A stretch of 64,000 bases of DNA from a virus. This document shows positions 1 to 8,770 of this stretch, piece after piece. The DNA lies in the IMG/VR virus record IMGVR_UViG_3300032315_001401, positions 1 through 64,000 of that record. One strand, written 5' to 3'. Under the pieces are notes generated by a model. The model saw only the letters and a program-made list of their open reading frames with translations, did not search any database and was not told where the DNA came from. The translations under genes were made by a program, and so were the position numbers. Numbering within the stretch: the first letter of the stretch is position 1; the number at the start of each line of letters is the position of its first letter.

Positions 1-407
1 AATGTTGGTAATGATTCCTACTGTTGAATTGAAAGTAGTAATAGTACCAGCAACACCAGTAATGTTGGTAATGATTCCTACTGTTGAATTGAAAGTAGTA
101 ATAGTACCAGCAACACCAGTAATATTGGTGATAATACCTACAGTACTGTTAAAAGTAGTAATAGTACCGGCAACACCAGTCAGGTTGGTGATGATACCTA
201 CAGTACTATTAAGATTCGTTATAGTACCAGCAACACCAGTAATATTGGTGATAATACCTACTGTTGCATTTAGATTCGTTATAGTACCAGCAACACCAGT
301 AATATTGGTTATGATACCTACTGTTGCATTCAGATTCGTGATCGTACCAGCAACACCAGTAATATTGGTGATAATACCTACTGTTGCATTTAGATTCGTT
401 ATAGTAC
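1..407 (-). repeat. 60-bp tandem repeat inside the tail-fibre gene, about 6.8 copies
   Basis: Units start at 1, 61, 121, 181, 241, 301 and 361; the first two are identical. Each encodes 20 residues of the form GTITNLNATVGIITNITGVA, in frame, so copy number changes would lengthen or shorten the protein without a frameshift. Variation falls mainly at TTF/TNL and S/A positions. Confidence 0.9.
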
Positions 408-2106
408 CAACACCACTTGCATTAATGTTCCTTACAACTGCTAAATCATTTTCAGTAAATTGAACCGAACCCGCAGCAAGTCTTGTTCCATTAGGGAACT
501 GTGTTGATCCAATACCAACCGCATAGTTCATTAACCAAGCATCAGTACCAAGTCCTGCAAAGGTGCCTTCCTTGAACCACATAATTTTCTTATATGTGGC
601 AGGATTGGTTTCAATACCAGCAATGAATAATTGTACTAATGGACTACCTTCAGTCGATGCAAGAGCAACGCCACCGTGATTGGAGGTAGTATCATTAGAA
701 ACATCATTACCAAATGCATCAGTTCTAAATCCAAGAACAATATCAGGGTCAAAAACAGTTAGGGTAGGAACATTGATAAATGCGGTTGTTCCACCAATTG
801 TAACGTTTCCAGTTACATTTAAGTTGCGATTGACTTGAAGGTCTCTTGTAACTGTTACATCTTGTGGAAGAACTAAATTATTTGGAAGACTTAATGTTGG
901 TGTTGAACCCTCTCCAGTTCCAGAAGTAACTGTAATTTGATTTGAAGTTCCGGTGATGTTTGTTACATAATCGCCAGTTGTATCTGAACCTAATGCAACT
1001 GAATTTGGTTGAATAGTTGCTGCTAATGATACATTCCCAGTACCATCAAAACTAATTGCTGACGCAACAACATCACCAGTAATTTCAAAGGTTCTTGCGG
1101 TTTCAAGTTTTGTTGCTGTGGTAGCAGTACCTGTTAATGCTCCTATAAATGTAGTGGCAGTGACAACACCAGAAACTCTTACATCGCCAATAACATCAAG
1201 TTTTGCTCTAGGTGTTGTGGAACCAATACCCAAATTGGTTCCAGTATTAACTAAAACAGTACCAACACCAGCAGTTGGTCCTATATTGATTTGAGTAAAG
1301 GAACCAGAAAGACCACCAGTACCAAAGTTGATTGTCTTGGTTGTTCCTACACCAGAAGCACCAGTAGCAAGGTTAAGTGTTTGAGATGTTGTTGCTTGTC
1401 CTACAGTAATTGCACCAGTTTGCAATATACCACCAATTGTGACAGTACCTGTTGTATAAGAGGATGCAGTAAAACTTGCAGTAGTTGCAGAATGAGTTAA
1501 TGAACTTGAGAATGTTTGTGCTGCAGAGAATGTTTGAGTAAAATTAGTAATTGCAAGTGTTCCATCTGCAGTCATTAAAGGTATTGTAACCGCTCTATTT
1601 GCAGTAATTGCAGAACCAACAACAGAATATTCAAAAGTATTTGCTGGGTTTCTTATCTTTAAGTTGCTTGATAAGAAAGTAGAAACACCAGCAACATATA
1701 AGTTTGTTGCGGTAATAAATCCTACAGTTGTAACACCAGTTATATTCGCATTACGAGCAGTAAATTCATCAAAAACTAAATCATCTCTTACATATAAATC
1801 TCCACCAACATATAAATCACCACCAGTAGTAACAAAACCACTTACTGCAGCGAGAGTGGTAATACCCGAAACATATAAATTAGTTAGAGAAGTTGCAGAA
1901 CCAATTAAATCTCCATTGACAAAAAATCCTTTAGCAGTAACAACACCAACAAATTCACCATCCCCAATAACATATAAACTTCTTCCACCAGCGTTTGTTG
2001 TAGCAATACCAACCTTACCAATTACCTCTAAAGAAGTAAGATTTTCACTGTAAGATGAGATACCGACTTTTAGATTTTTCTGTCTGCCGCTGGTATATTT
2101 TGCCAT
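1..2106 (-). CDS. Tail-fibre-like virion protein, C-terminus beyond the window
   Basis: The frame is open from an ATG at 2106 to the left edge, so at least 702 residues are visible and the end is missing. It begins MAKYTSGRQKNLKVGISSYS and is rich in Gly, Thr, Val, Ile and Asn in short repeats such as GNVTIGGTTAFINVPTLTVF, typical of cyanophage tail fibres and adhesins with beta-rich repeats. The leftmost part is a run of 20-residue repeats. No transmembrane segment or enzyme motif is seen. It is followed upstream by two more virion-type genes in the same direction. Role in host attachment is inferred from this composition and context. Confidence 0.75.
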   Translation of the reverse strand, partial: MAKYTSGRQKNLKVGISSYSENLTSLEVIGKVGIATTNAGGRSLYVIGDGEFVGVVTAKGFFVNGDLIGSATSLTNLYVSGITTLAAVSGFVTTGGDLYVGGDLYVRDDLVFDEFTARNANITGVTTVGFITATNLYVAGVSTFLSSNLKIRNPANTFEYSVVGSAITANRAVTIPLMTADGTLAITNFTQTFSAAQTFSSSLTHSATTASFTASSYTTGTVTIGGILQTGAITVGQATTSQTLNLATGASGVGTTKTINFGTGGLSGSFTQINIGPTAGVGTVLVNTGTNLGIGSTTPRAKLDVIGDVRVSGVVTATTFIGALTGTATTATKLETARTFEITGDVVASAISFDGTGNVSLAATIQPNSVALGSDTTGDYVTNITGTSNQITVTSGTGEGSTPTLSLPNNLVLPQDVTVTRDLQVNRNLNVTGNVTIGGTTAFINVPTLTVFDPDIVLGFRTDAFGNDVSNDTTSNHGGVALASTEGSPLVQLFIAGIETNPATYKKIMWFKEGTFAGLGTDAWLMNYAVGIGSTQFPNGTRLAAGSVQFTENDLAVVRNINASGVGTITNLNATVGIITNITGVAGTITNLNATVGIITNITGVAGTITNLNATVGIITNITGVAGTITNLNSTVGIITNLTGVAGTITTFNSTVGIITNITGVAGTITTFNSTVGIITNITGVAGTITTFNSTVGIITNI

Positions 2107-2121
2107 TATGCGTTTAAGTTA

Positions 2122-2463
2122 TTAATTGAGGGTTTCTAAGATACTACCAATAAATTTAATATCAGTTCCATTACTTGCAGAAAAGACAAGAACATCGCCA
2201 GATTCCAATACTAATTTACCTGCAAGTAAGTTTGCACTATCATTTGCAGAAATTGGAAAATCTTTTAAAATTTCAGTTGTTACTGCAATTCCACTAGAAG
2301 TTCTTTTATGTGAAAATGAAACAGTGTGAGTTCCACTACCAATATTTGTTGCTTGCGCTAAAAGAATAACCCCAGTATATCCAACGGGTGCGGTATAAAT
2401 TCCAACCGCATTTGTAGTTGCAACCTTTGTAACAGTTTTAAATATGTTAAGTGCTAATGCCAT
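2122..2463 (-). CDS. Small virion-type protein, 113 aa
   Basis: Begins MALALNIFKTVTKVATTNAV; contains alternating beta-like segments (GYTGVILLAQATNIGSGTHT) and a Ser/Thr-rich middle, with no signal or membrane segment. Similar small proteins accompany tail-fibre genes in T4-like cyanophages, so a structural or fibre-accessory role is inferred. It sits 6 nt downstream of the 715-residue fibre gene and 15 nt upstream of the repeat-containing fibre gene, in one transcription unit. Confidence 0.65.
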   Translation of the reverse strand: MALALNIFKTVTKVATTNAVGIYTAPVGYTGVILLAQATNIGSGTHTVSFSHKRTSSGIAVTTEILKDFPISANDSANLLAGKLVLESGDVLVFSASNGTDIKFIGSILETLN

Positions 2464-2469
2464 TTTCCT

Positions 2470-4617
2470 TTATTCTCCTCCGAGTGCTAGAATGAATGGT
2501 GTCATTGTAGAGAACAAACTCTTTGAATAAAATCTACCGGAAATAGTTCCAGTTTGTTGATTAATTGCAACACCATCACCAATTCTAAAGTTTCCCGATT
2601 GGTCCGTGCTTGTGAAAACAACAAGACCACCATTTCTCATATCAACTTCATTATCTTGAATTGGAACTCCACCTTGAGCAGGAAGAGCAGCATTAATATT
2701 TGTACCAGAACCAATGTATTCAAAGGAATGCCCAGATGCTAATACCCTACTTTGCTTAAAGAATGGAGCAGTAGAACCAACACCAACTGCATAAGGAACA
2801 TTATCACCTACAGTAATTGTGCAAATACCAGAAGAAATCGGAGTTGAACTTAAAATAGAATAATAAGTGGGAAGTAATTCCAAAGTTGCTGTTGATGTAT
2901 TTATTCCAACATCAGGACCAGTAATTGTAATTGTCGGCGCCGTAGTATAACCTCTTCCACTTGAAACAATTTCAATTGCAGTTACACTTCCATTCGTCAC
3001 TTCTGCAACTGCTGTTGCCTGAACTCCCCAATCAGTTGAAGGTGGGGAAATAGTAACCACAGGAGTTGAGTTATATCCAGTGCCGCCAGCACTCACTCGA
3101 ATCTTATTGACTGTATAATATAAGTCATCAAAATAAACAACCTGACCATCAAAGGGTCTTACAACATTAATCTTTGCCGATCCTCCAGCAACATAAGTAT
3201 GGGCGAGAGTTGAAATGCCAGTATAGACTGTGAAAGAATTTGAAGTAGGAATCGATTGAATCTCAAAAACATATCCGTAATTGCCACTTGGAAACACATA
3301 CCCCATGAATGTTGCAGTTCCATCAGACACATAAGTATGTGGTAAAGTTGATGGTCCAACATTTACAGTAAATTGATTTGATGCTGGAATACTATCAACT
3401 CGGAAAACATATCCTTCTTTACCACTTGGATATGTTAGAGTTGCTGGACCAGAAGGGCAAGTAAATCCAAGTCCTGCAAGACTGACTCCCATTCCAACAC
3501 TAAATCGATGATTTGTAGAGACAGTCGTAATTGTAGCGATTCCACTTACATTATCATAAACTGCATTACTAATTGGTCTTACGGGTATATCAGGAGGATC
3601 TCCTGCTGATGGGCAAAGGAATGCAAGATTCTTAATCGTTACTCCCATTCCAACATTAAACCCGTGAGGAGTTGATGTTGTAATTGTTGTAAGACCTGTA
3701 ATATTTGAATATGATGCTGTTGAAATTGCTAAAGGTTGTGTAGAAACATTCAATACAAAAGTATCACTGTTTGCTTCTGCTGCAACTGTCACAATACCTG
3801 TATATTTTCTTGGTCCAATGCCATCAGCAACAAGACCATAATTACCAAACGATGCATTAGAGTTTGTTAGATCACAAGCAGCACCAGATCCACAGAAGAC
3901 TGCTGTGTCTGGGCAAATCGTGAAGAGTGAAACTAACTGAGCATATCCTTCGTTTGTGATTGAAACCCCAATACCACCTTGATTGTATTGGGTATAAGAG
4001 TCAAGAACCATTGACTTGGTTGGTCCAATTGAATATTGCCCATCGACTTTCATTCCAATACTGTCTGGAATAAAGTTAGTGCAGTTTTGAATATAAGGTG
4101 ACTGATTATTAAAGACTGGTTTGTTGGGATTAAACGCAAAAATAGCACCAGTATTTGCAGAACCTACAAATGCCATTTCGGCAATATAGTTTCCATTCCC
4201 AACATAAAAGAGGTCTCCTTGATTTTGTGGAGTAACTGAGACTTCTCTTAAACTATCACCGACAATACTTACTTGATCTGGTAGTGTAATTGGATTATTT
4301 TCTACATAAGATCCAGCACTAACTCTAATAACGGAACCTGATGTTGAGATTGCAACTGCTCCTGCGATGGTTGCTTTGGCATCTCCGAGTTTTCTTCCTG
4401 TGTTTGTGTCGCTTCCGTCTTTTGTGACATAGATAACATTTTTGACTTTTGCCCCCGATACTACTTTAACAACTTCCGATCCAATACCTACTCTATTTCT
4501 TACAGCAAAGATCTCGGCATCATGAATATTATAAGCCAATTCTCCATATTGGAGTACTCCTTGTGAAGGTACTGCACCTGGTACAGCAGAGCGTTTAATT
4601 CGGATCGGGGTTGCCAT
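2470..4617 (-). CDS. Tail-fibre/baseplate-associated virion protein, 715 aa
   Basis: Starts MATPIRIKRSAVPGAVPSQG, a cyanophage fibre-type N-terminus (a T-x-I-x-I-K-R-S leader followed by LQYGELAYNIHDAEIFAVRN). Residues about 75-260 (DGSDTNTGRKLGDAKATIAG, then GSYVENNPITLPDQVSIVGD) look like a right-handed beta-helix of the pectate-lyase-like type used in phage fibres. Internal duplications of a YDNVSGIATIT-like and HTYVSDGTATFMGYVFPSG-like unit follow. The C-terminus ends FILALGGE. Virion location and host-surface binding are inferred from this architecture. Confidence 0.75.
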   Translation of the reverse strand: MATPIRIKRSAVPGAVPSQGVLQYGELAYNIHDAEIFAVRNRVGIGSEVVKVVSGAKVKNVIYVTKDGSDTNTGRKLGDAKATIAGAVAISTSGSVIRVSAGSYVENNPITLPDQVSIVGDSLREVSVTPQNQGDLFYVGNGNYIAEMAFVGSANTGAIFAFNPNKPVFNNQSPYIQNCTNFIPDSIGMKVDGQYSIGPTKSMVLDSYTQYNQGGIGVSITNEGYAQLVSLFTICPDTAVFCGSGAACDLTNSNASFGNYGLVADGIGPRKYTGIVTVAAEANSDTFVLNVSTQPLAISTASYSNITGLTTITTSTPHGFNVGMGVTIKNLAFLCPSAGDPPDIPVRPISNAVYDNVSGIATITTVSTNHRFSVGMGVSLAGLGFTCPSGPATLTYPSGKEGYVFRVDSIPASNQFTVNVGPSTLPHTYVSDGTATFMGYVFPSGNYGYVFEIQSIPTSNSFTVYTGISTLAHTYVAGGSAKINVVRPFDGQVVYFDDLYYTVNKIRVSAGGTGYNSTPVVTISPPSTDWGVQATAVAEVTNGSVTAIEIVSSGRGYTTAPTITITGPDVGINTSTATLELLPTYYSILSSTPISSGICTITVGDNVPYAVGVGSTAPFFKQSRVLASGHSFEYIGSGTNINAALPAQGGVPIQDNEVDMRNGGLVVFTSTDQSGNFRIGDGVAINQQTGTISGRFYSKSLFSTMTPFILALGGE

Positions 4618-4666
4618 TTATAATATGCAGTGTCTACCATAAGGTCAGTATTTACTGCCTTTGATA

Positions 4667-4674
4667 TATTTATT
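4667..4674 (-). promoter_or_regulatory. Possible late promoter AATAAATA for the fibre genes
   Basis: Minus-strand AATAAATA about 50 nt before the ATG at 4617, overlapping the stop of the HNH gene. It differs from TATAAATA by the first base, so support is modest. Confidence 0.35.
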
Positions 4675-5045
4675 CAAGTTGCATTATTACGCCTTGGACG
4701 ATAAGAATAAAGATTTGTAGGTGCTTCAGGTTTCATCCATTCTTCTATCTTATTAAATTTTTCTTCACTATAAAAATCTTGTTGCACGTACCATAACTTC
4801 CAATGATCGTGCCCCTTTGACTGATTACAACTCTTACAGCAGCAAACTACATTTTTTGTAAAATCTGCTCCACCCTTACATTGAGGAATGACATGATCGA
4901 TTGTCAGATTTTCTTCAGATCCACAATACGCACATTTATTATCCCAACTATCTTTAATGTGTTTTCTCCAGATTCTCTTTGCATCTCCGCTACTTGTTAC
5001 ATGTAGATTAAACATGTAGTCTTGAGGCGAATGGAGAGGAACCAT
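4674..5045 (-). CDS. HNH endonuclease, 123 aa
   Basis: A compact HNH nuclease: CAYCGSEENLTIDHVIPQCK (residues about 38-57) supplies the first zinc cysteine pair and the catalytic DH, and CCCKSCNQSKG gives the second Cys pair and the Asn. Single-domain HNH proteins of this size are usually free-standing homing-type or repair nucleases in phages. It lies directly upstream of the tail-fibre operon, a common place for such mobile genes. No intron is evident nearby. Confidence 0.8.
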   Translation of the reverse strand: MVPLHSPQDYMFNLHVTSSGDAKRIWRKHIKDSWDNKCAYCGSEENLTIDHVIPQCKGGADFTKNVVCCCKSCNQSKGHDHWKLWYVQQDFYSEEKFNKIEEWMKPEAPTNLYSYRPRRNNAT

Positions 5046-5063
5046 AAAAACCTTTCTTTTCTT

Positions 5064-5192
5064 TTATTTATTTTTTCTTTTAATCACTTCTATAAGTTCT
5101 TTGAGAGTAATATAGATGTAATGAAACTCATCATAATAAGTAATATCTTGATCTCTTTCAAGAAGATTTTGAATTTCTTTTAGCACACGCAT
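5064..5192 (-). CDS. Possible small protein, 42 aa
   Basis: An ATG frame beginning MRVLKEIQNLLERDQDITYY and ending in a basic KRKNK tail. It overlaps the last 35 nt of the upstream zinc-finger-like gene. No strong ribosome-binding site is seen (only AAGAG abutting the ATG), so it may be spurious. Confidence 0.35.
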   Translation of the reverse strand: MRVLKEIQNLLERDQDITYYDEFHYIYITLKELIEVIKRKNK

Positions 5193-5355
5193 CTCTTGCC
5201 CAAGCACGACTTAAACTATTTACATAAGAACAAGATTTTCTAGATTCTCCGCAGTGTGGACATTTTGCATCTGGGGGGTCTCCAACATAACCCTCAGGTG
5301 TATACATCTTTTTCTTTTTGAGATTTTCAGATTGCTTATGTTTTTGGGGATTCAT
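5158..5355 (-). CDS. Small CxxC zinc-binding-like protein, 65 aa
   Basis: Contains CPHCGESRKSC in the middle and a second Cys near the C-terminus (ARDACAKRN), suggesting a small zinc site. Starts at an ATG overlapping the TGA of the upstream gene (ATGA), which supports translational coupling; an internal start at MYTPEGYVGD is possible. Function unknown. Confidence 0.55.
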   Translation of the reverse strand: MNPQKHKQSENLKKKKMYTPEGYVGDPPDAKCPHCGESRKSCSYVNSLSRAWARDACAKRNSKSS

Positions 5356-5624
5356 ACAATCACAGGTTTCCCTTGACCTTCCGGAAGTTTTTCCCTGACT
5401 TCATCTAAAACTAATGCCGGACCATGAGGTAGTCCAATCTGTCCCGGAAGTTGCTTATCAGTTTTAGAAGTTACATCAATCACCTGGTCCATTAGAAACC
5501 TATGGCGACTACAACTTCTATTTTGAGAATCAAATGCAACCATCATCATCGCATCATTAATATCAGCACAATGGCAGATGACTCTTCCAGTCTTATTATC
5601 TGTTACAATCCAATATTCATTCAT
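5352..5624 (-). CDS. Conserved-looking hypothetical protein, 90 aa
   Basis: Begins MNEYWIVTDNKTGRVICHCA. Soluble, with several Cys and His in the first half (ICHCAD, SCSRHRF). The ATG overlaps the end of the upstream gene, so the three small genes 5158-5892 form a coupled unit read from the promoter at 5891-5919. No family was recognised. Confidence 0.6.
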   Translation of the reverse strand: MNEYWIVTDNKTGRVICHCADINDAMMMVAFDSQNRSCSRHRFLMDQVIDVTSKTDKQLPGQIGLPHGPALVLDEVREKLPEGQGKPVIV

Positions 5625-5892
5625 TATCAGATGCCTTTGATGAAACTACTGGATTGCGAGTTGCATTCTTAATGACAATAAAAGCATCATTTTGGTAGGT
5701 GGTCGTTCCATAAGGTTTTGCCCACTTGGGATTTACACCTTCAGTTTGCTCAATGCCACTAAATGCAGCACCACCAATATTTACTTCCAGTTTATCTGCC
5801 CTATCCCATCCAAGTGTTTCAAGAGCAATCGCAAGTTGCCCCAACATATCAGGTGTTCCTTCTGTCATTTTGTTTTTCAGTCTTTGAATCAT
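5617..5892 (-). CDS. Hypothetical protein, 91 aa
   Basis: Begins MIQRLKNKMTEGTPDMLGQL and contains VNIGGAAFSGIEQTEGVNPK. First gene of a three-gene overlapping set. Its ATG lies at the -10 element, so a promoter here would give a leaderless or internally started message; the second Met (MTEGTPDM) may be the true start. Function unknown. Confidence 0.55.
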   Translation of the reverse strand: MIQRLKNKMTEGTPDMLGQLAIALETLGWDRADKLEVNIGGAAFSGIEQTEGVNPKWAKPYGTTTYQNDAFIVIKNATRNPVVSSKASDNE

Positions 5893-5980
5893 TATAGGAT
5901 ACTTTAGGTGGATTGTAAAGGTTTGGAAAAGTGCCCCTGATAATCTCTGCCAGTTTATATGGAGTTTCTGAAGTAATCAT
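5849..5980 (-). CDS. Small protein, 43 aa, coupled to the phosphatase gene
   Basis: ATG shares its A with the TAA of the metallophosphatase (TAATG). It begins MITSETPYKLAEIIRGTFPN and ends in a charged, Asn/Lys-rich tail, overlapping the next gene's start in another frame. The coupling is the main support; too short for family assignment. Confidence 0.45.
   Translation of the reverse strand: MITSETPYKLAEIIRGTFPNLYNPPKVSYNDSKTEKQNDRRNT
5891..5919 (-). promoter_or_regulatory. Sigma70-type promoter TTTACA-N17-TATAAT
   Basis: -35 TTTACA at 5914-5919 and -10 TATAAT at 5891-5896 with the 17-bp spacer seen throughout this window. Would drive the small genes at 5617 and below. Confidence 0.55.
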
Positions 5981-6684
5981 TAATATTTTTTAAGAGTATA
6001 AACTCCATCCTTTTCCACAATCGCAGAGCAAGTATCACACCAATCACCACAGCACATATACAAAAGTTTATTAAAGTATCTAACATTTCCATGATGAATA
6101 TGACCACAAATCACACCATCATACTTCTTATCTCTTTGAACACAATATGAAGCAATATCAGTCTCATATTGATTAATGTAATTCTTTCCCCTCACCGTAT
6201 TCTTCAAAGCATAAACCAAAGAGAACCGAAAGAATCTTTCCAACCAAAAACTTAATGGTGTAATAATCTCATATCCCCTATTAAACATCAACTGCTTCCA
6301 AGACCCAGAAGAATACTCTGAATATTTGTCGCCGTGAATACAAAGAAACTTATTTCCGTTTGAATCTTTATGAGTATATTCATCTACCATTTGGAAGTTC
6401 TTGTGCTCAAAGTTCGTATAACGACGAATCTGTGCCTCATGATTTCCAAGAATATAAACGACTTCTGTTCCCTTCTTTGCAAGGTTAAGAATCTGATGAA
6501 CACATTCCGTATGTTCTTTCTTCCAACGAGTATTATATTTTTCCATACAGGCAATATCAATAATATCACCAACTAAAACTAATTTCTTTGTCTTAAGTTC
6601 TTTGAGAAACTTTAAAAACTTTTGAGTATTACAACGAGGGGTTCCTAGATGAACATCAGAAATAAAAACTGTATCGTAAGTCAT
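5980..6684 (-). CDS. Metallophosphoesterase (calcineurin-like), 234 aa
   Basis: All five metal-binding blocks of the calcineurin-like fold are visible: SDVHLG (about 9-14), VGDIID, LGNHEAQ, CIHGDKYS and GHIHHGNVRYF. The size and the order of motifs resemble LpxH-type UDP-diacylglucosamine hydrolases, and such proteins occur in cyanophages, but the substrate cannot be told from sequence. Two metal ions in the active site are expected. It lies between small genes of unknown function. Confidence 0.85.
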   Translation of the reverse strand: MTYDTVFISDVHLGTPRCNTQKFLKFLKELKTKKLVLVGDIIDIACMEKYNTRWKKEHTECVHQILNLAKKGTEVVYILGNHEAQIRRYTNFEHKNFQMVDEYTHKDSNGNKFLCIHGDKYSEYSSGSWKQLMFNRGYEIITPLSFWLERFFRFSLVYALKNTVRGKNYINQYETDIASYCVQRDKKYDGVICGHIHHGNVRYFNKLLYMCCGDWCDTCSAIVEKDGVYTLKKY

Positions 6685-6686
6685 AA

Positions 6687-6848
6687 TCAGAATCTTGATG
6701 GGGTATATTCCATATCTTCAGTTAAATTATCTAACATTTTTCCATATTCTTTGAATCTTTTATCTCCAGCAATAAAACATCTTTGTCTCATCCATAATGC
6801 GTCTGCCAGAAGTTTAAGTTCTTCTTCTGTGAAAGTTATAGTTTTCAT
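6687..6848 (-). CDS. Small helical protein, 53 aa
   Basis: Begins MKTITFTEEELKLLADALWM and ends MEYTPSRF. A single ATG frame just upstream of the phosphatase gene, sharing only a 2-nt gap to its start. Predicted helical and acidic at the N-terminus; no family recognised. Confidence 0.6.
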   Translation of the reverse strand: MKTITFTEEELKLLADALWMRQRCFIAGDKRFKEYGKMLDNLTEDMEYTPSRF

Positions 6849-6873
6849 AGTTAAAAGGTAACTACTGTATGTA

Positions 6874-6954
6874 TTAAAGTTCTTGTGTGAGAGACATTAT
6901 GAACATGAAGAGTCCAAAGAGTTGGAAGAGGAGGAGGATAAGAAGGAAGGTCAT
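6874..6954 (-). CDS. Single-pass membrane peptide, 26 aa
   Basis: MTFLLILLLFQLFGLFMFIM followed by SLTQEL: essentially one transmembrane helix. Its ATG overlaps the TGA of the endonuclease gene (ATGA), supporting translation. One of several tiny membrane peptides in this window. Function unknown. Confidence 0.6.
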   Translation of the reverse strand: MTFLLILLLFQLFGLFMFIMSLTQEL

Positions 6955-7622
6955 TTTAGTTTTGAGAATACTTCTAAAAGATGAGGAATACCTTCTGGTT
7001 TTATAAGTTCAGTTGTAGAATGACTGGAATATCTCCAACCGTTTTCTTTTGCATATTTTAGTTGTTCTTGTTCTATATCAAAACATTCGCCCAATGTAGA
7101 TTTATAAACATCTACAATTGAAACCAAATGTTTTTTAAGTCTTTCTTGTAAATTGCGAACTGTTATGCCCAACTTAAAATGAGTTCCTTCATCATCAACA
7201 TAACGAACCAAATATAAAGAACAAGGAAGTTCTCTTTGCTCTTCTGTTGGCAATCTACCATATCCACCAAATCCATCCCAACCTTCTTCTAATTTCTTTT
7301 TCCAAGAATTGCTTATATTTTTTGCTCTTTCTGGAGAACAAGGAACTCTTGCGGATGGATTTGGTTTTCCTTTTCTTGAAGATGTGTAAATTCCCTTCAA
7401 TCCCCTATTCCAAGCAACTTGTGCTCCTTTTAATCCTTTATTCCAAGGTTCTTTTCCTTTTTGCCATTCAGACCAGTTGCGAGTAATACCACATTTTTGC
7501 AAATACTTATATACTGTTGGTTTAGGAATATTAAGTTGCCTTGCAATTTCGTGAGATGATAATCCAGAAATATACATTTCTTCCCAAATCTTTTTTTGCT
7601 CTTGTGTATATTTTTGATTCAT
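6951..7622 (-). CDS. HTH plus GIY-YIG-like (MUG113/T5orf172-type) endonuclease, 223 aa
   Basis: N-terminal helix-turn-helix (SGLSSHEIARQLNIPKPTVY), then NUMOD3-like DNA-binding repeats (PWNKGLKG, AWNRGLKG, SSRKGKPNP), then LYLVRYVDDEGTHFKLGITV, the core of the MUG113/T5orf172 branch of GIY-YIG nucleases. A GTG start four codons upstream is possible; the ATG at 7622 is chosen. It lies immediately downstream of psbA, behind a terminator and a TATAAATA promoter. A free-standing endonuclease downstream of psbA is known from cyanophage S-PM2, which makes a homing role toward psbA plausible; this is inference. Confidence 0.8.
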   Translation of the reverse strand: MNQKYTQEQKKIWEEMYISGLSSHEIARQLNIPKPTVYKYLQKCGITRNWSEWQKGKEPWNKGLKGAQVAWNRGLKGIYTSSRKGKPNPSARVPCSPERAKNISNSWKKKLEEGWDGFGGYGRLPTEEQRELPCSLYLVRYVDDEGTHFKLGITVRNLQERLKKHLVSIVDVYKSTLGECFDIEQEQLKYAKENGWRYSSHSTTELIKPEGIPHLLEVFSKLK

Positions 7623-7642
7623 TTTACTGCTCACGGTTACTT

Positions 7643-7650
7643 TATTTATA
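7643..7650 (-). promoter_or_regulatory. Late promoter TATAAATA
   Basis: Exact T4-type late motif 20 nt before the endonuclease ATG and 6 nt after the psbA terminator hairpin. Confidence 0.7.
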
Positions 7651-7656
7651 TTAAAA

Positions 7657-7677
7657 AGAGACCTTAAAAGGGTCTCT
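7657..7677 (-). terminator. psbA terminator
   Basis: Stem AGAGACC/GGTCTCT with a 7-nt loop, followed on the minus strand by TTTTT, 10 nt after the psbA stop. Confidence 0.85.
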
Positions 7678-7687
7678 CCTTATTATA

Positions 7688-8770
7688 TCACCCAATGGTT
7701 GGAGCAGTCAAAGCAACAGGAGTTGCTTCAATGGATGCTAAATCCAATGGAAAGTTATGTGCGTTCCGTTCGTGTTGAACTTCAATCCCCAAATTTGCCC
7801 TATTGAGCATATCTGCCCAAGTAGGAATTGGACGACCTTGATGGTCAAGAATTGATTCATTAAAATTTAGACCGTTCAAGTTAAAAGATGAAACTGCAAT
7901 ACCCATAGCAGCACACCAAATACCAAATACTGGAAGTGCAGCAAGGAAAAAGTGAAGACTACGGGAGTTATTAAAGGAAGCATATTGGAAAATAAGACGA
8001 CCGAAATACCCGTGTGCAGCAACTATTGAATAAGTTTCTTCTTCCTGTCCAAACTTATATCCATAATTTTGAGATACTTGTTCGGTAGTTTCACGAACAA
8101 TAGAAGAAGTCACGAGAGAACCGTGCATTGCCGATGCCAATGCACCACCAAAAACACCCGCAACACCTAACATATGAAACGGATTCATAAGAATATTGTG
8201 TTCAGCAGAAAATACAAGCATATAATTAAAGGTTCCAGAAATACCAAGAGGCATTCCATCACTAAAACTTCCTTGACCAAAAGGATAAATCAGGAATACA
8301 GCAGTTGCAGCAACCGCAGGAGCACTATAAGCAACTGCAATCCAAGGTCTCATACCCAAACGGTATGAAAGTTCCCATTCTCGACCAAGATAACACCAGA
8401 CACCAATCAAAAAGTGAAATACCACTGCTTGATATGCCCAACCATTATAAAGTGCTTCATCAATAGAAGCAGCATCCCAAAGATTATAGAGATGCAAACC
8501 AATAGCATTAGAAGAAGGAACAACAGCACCAGAGATGATATTGTTTCCCCACATTAAAGACCCAGCAACGGGTTCTCTTATGCCATCAATATCTACAGGT
8601 GGATTTGCAATAAAAGCAATAATAAAAACTGAAGTAGCAACGAGAAGGCAAGGAATCATCAGAACACCAAACCAACCAACATAAAGACGGTTATTGGTTG
8701 AAGTAACCCACTGGCAGAATTGTTCCCAGAGGTTTTCGCCAGAACGGCGTGTAGCGATTGTAGCAGTCAT
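7688..8770 (-). CDS. psbA: Photosystem II D1 protein
   Basis: Full-length 360-residue D1 reaction-centre subunit (thylakoid membrane; binds the Mn cluster, TyrZ, P680 and QB). Starts [20 protein letters not shown]; motifs [59 protein letters not shown] and [16 protein letters not shown] are all present. The tail after the processing region reads [11 protein letters not shown], longer than a minimal D1 tail. An in-frame ATG 24 codons upstream exists but lies in a leader hairpin, and family alignment favours 8770. No intron. Phage D1 replaces photodamaged host D1 during infection (established for cyanophages). Driven by a perfect sigma70 promoter at 8943-8971. Confidence 0.97.
   Translation of the reverse strand: MTATIATRRSGENLWEQFCQWVTSTNNRLYVGWFGVLMIPCLLVATSVFIIAFIANPPVDIDGIREPVAGSLMWGNNIISGAVVPSSNAIGLHLYNLWDAASIDEALYNGWAYQAVVFHFLIGVWCYLGREWELSYRLGMRPWIAVAYSAPAVAATAVFLIYPFGQGSFSDGMPLGISGTFNYMLVFSAEHNILMNPFHMLGVAGVFGGALASAMHGSLVTSSIVRETTEQVSQNYGYKFGQEEETYSIVAAHGYFGRLIFQYASFNNSRSLHFFLAALPVFGIWCAAMGIAVSSFNLNGLNFNESILDHQGRPIPTWADMLNRANLGIEVQHERNAHNFPLDLASIEATPVALTAPTIG

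Noticed and set aside
2-463. Plus-strand 153-codon open frame rich in IVPATPV repeats
   Set aside because: It is the antisense shadow of the tail-fibre repeat; the minus-strand frame continues well beyond it and fits neighbouring genes.
7688-8770. Group I intron in psbA, as in some cyanophages
   Set aside because: The reading frame is uninterrupted for 360 codons.
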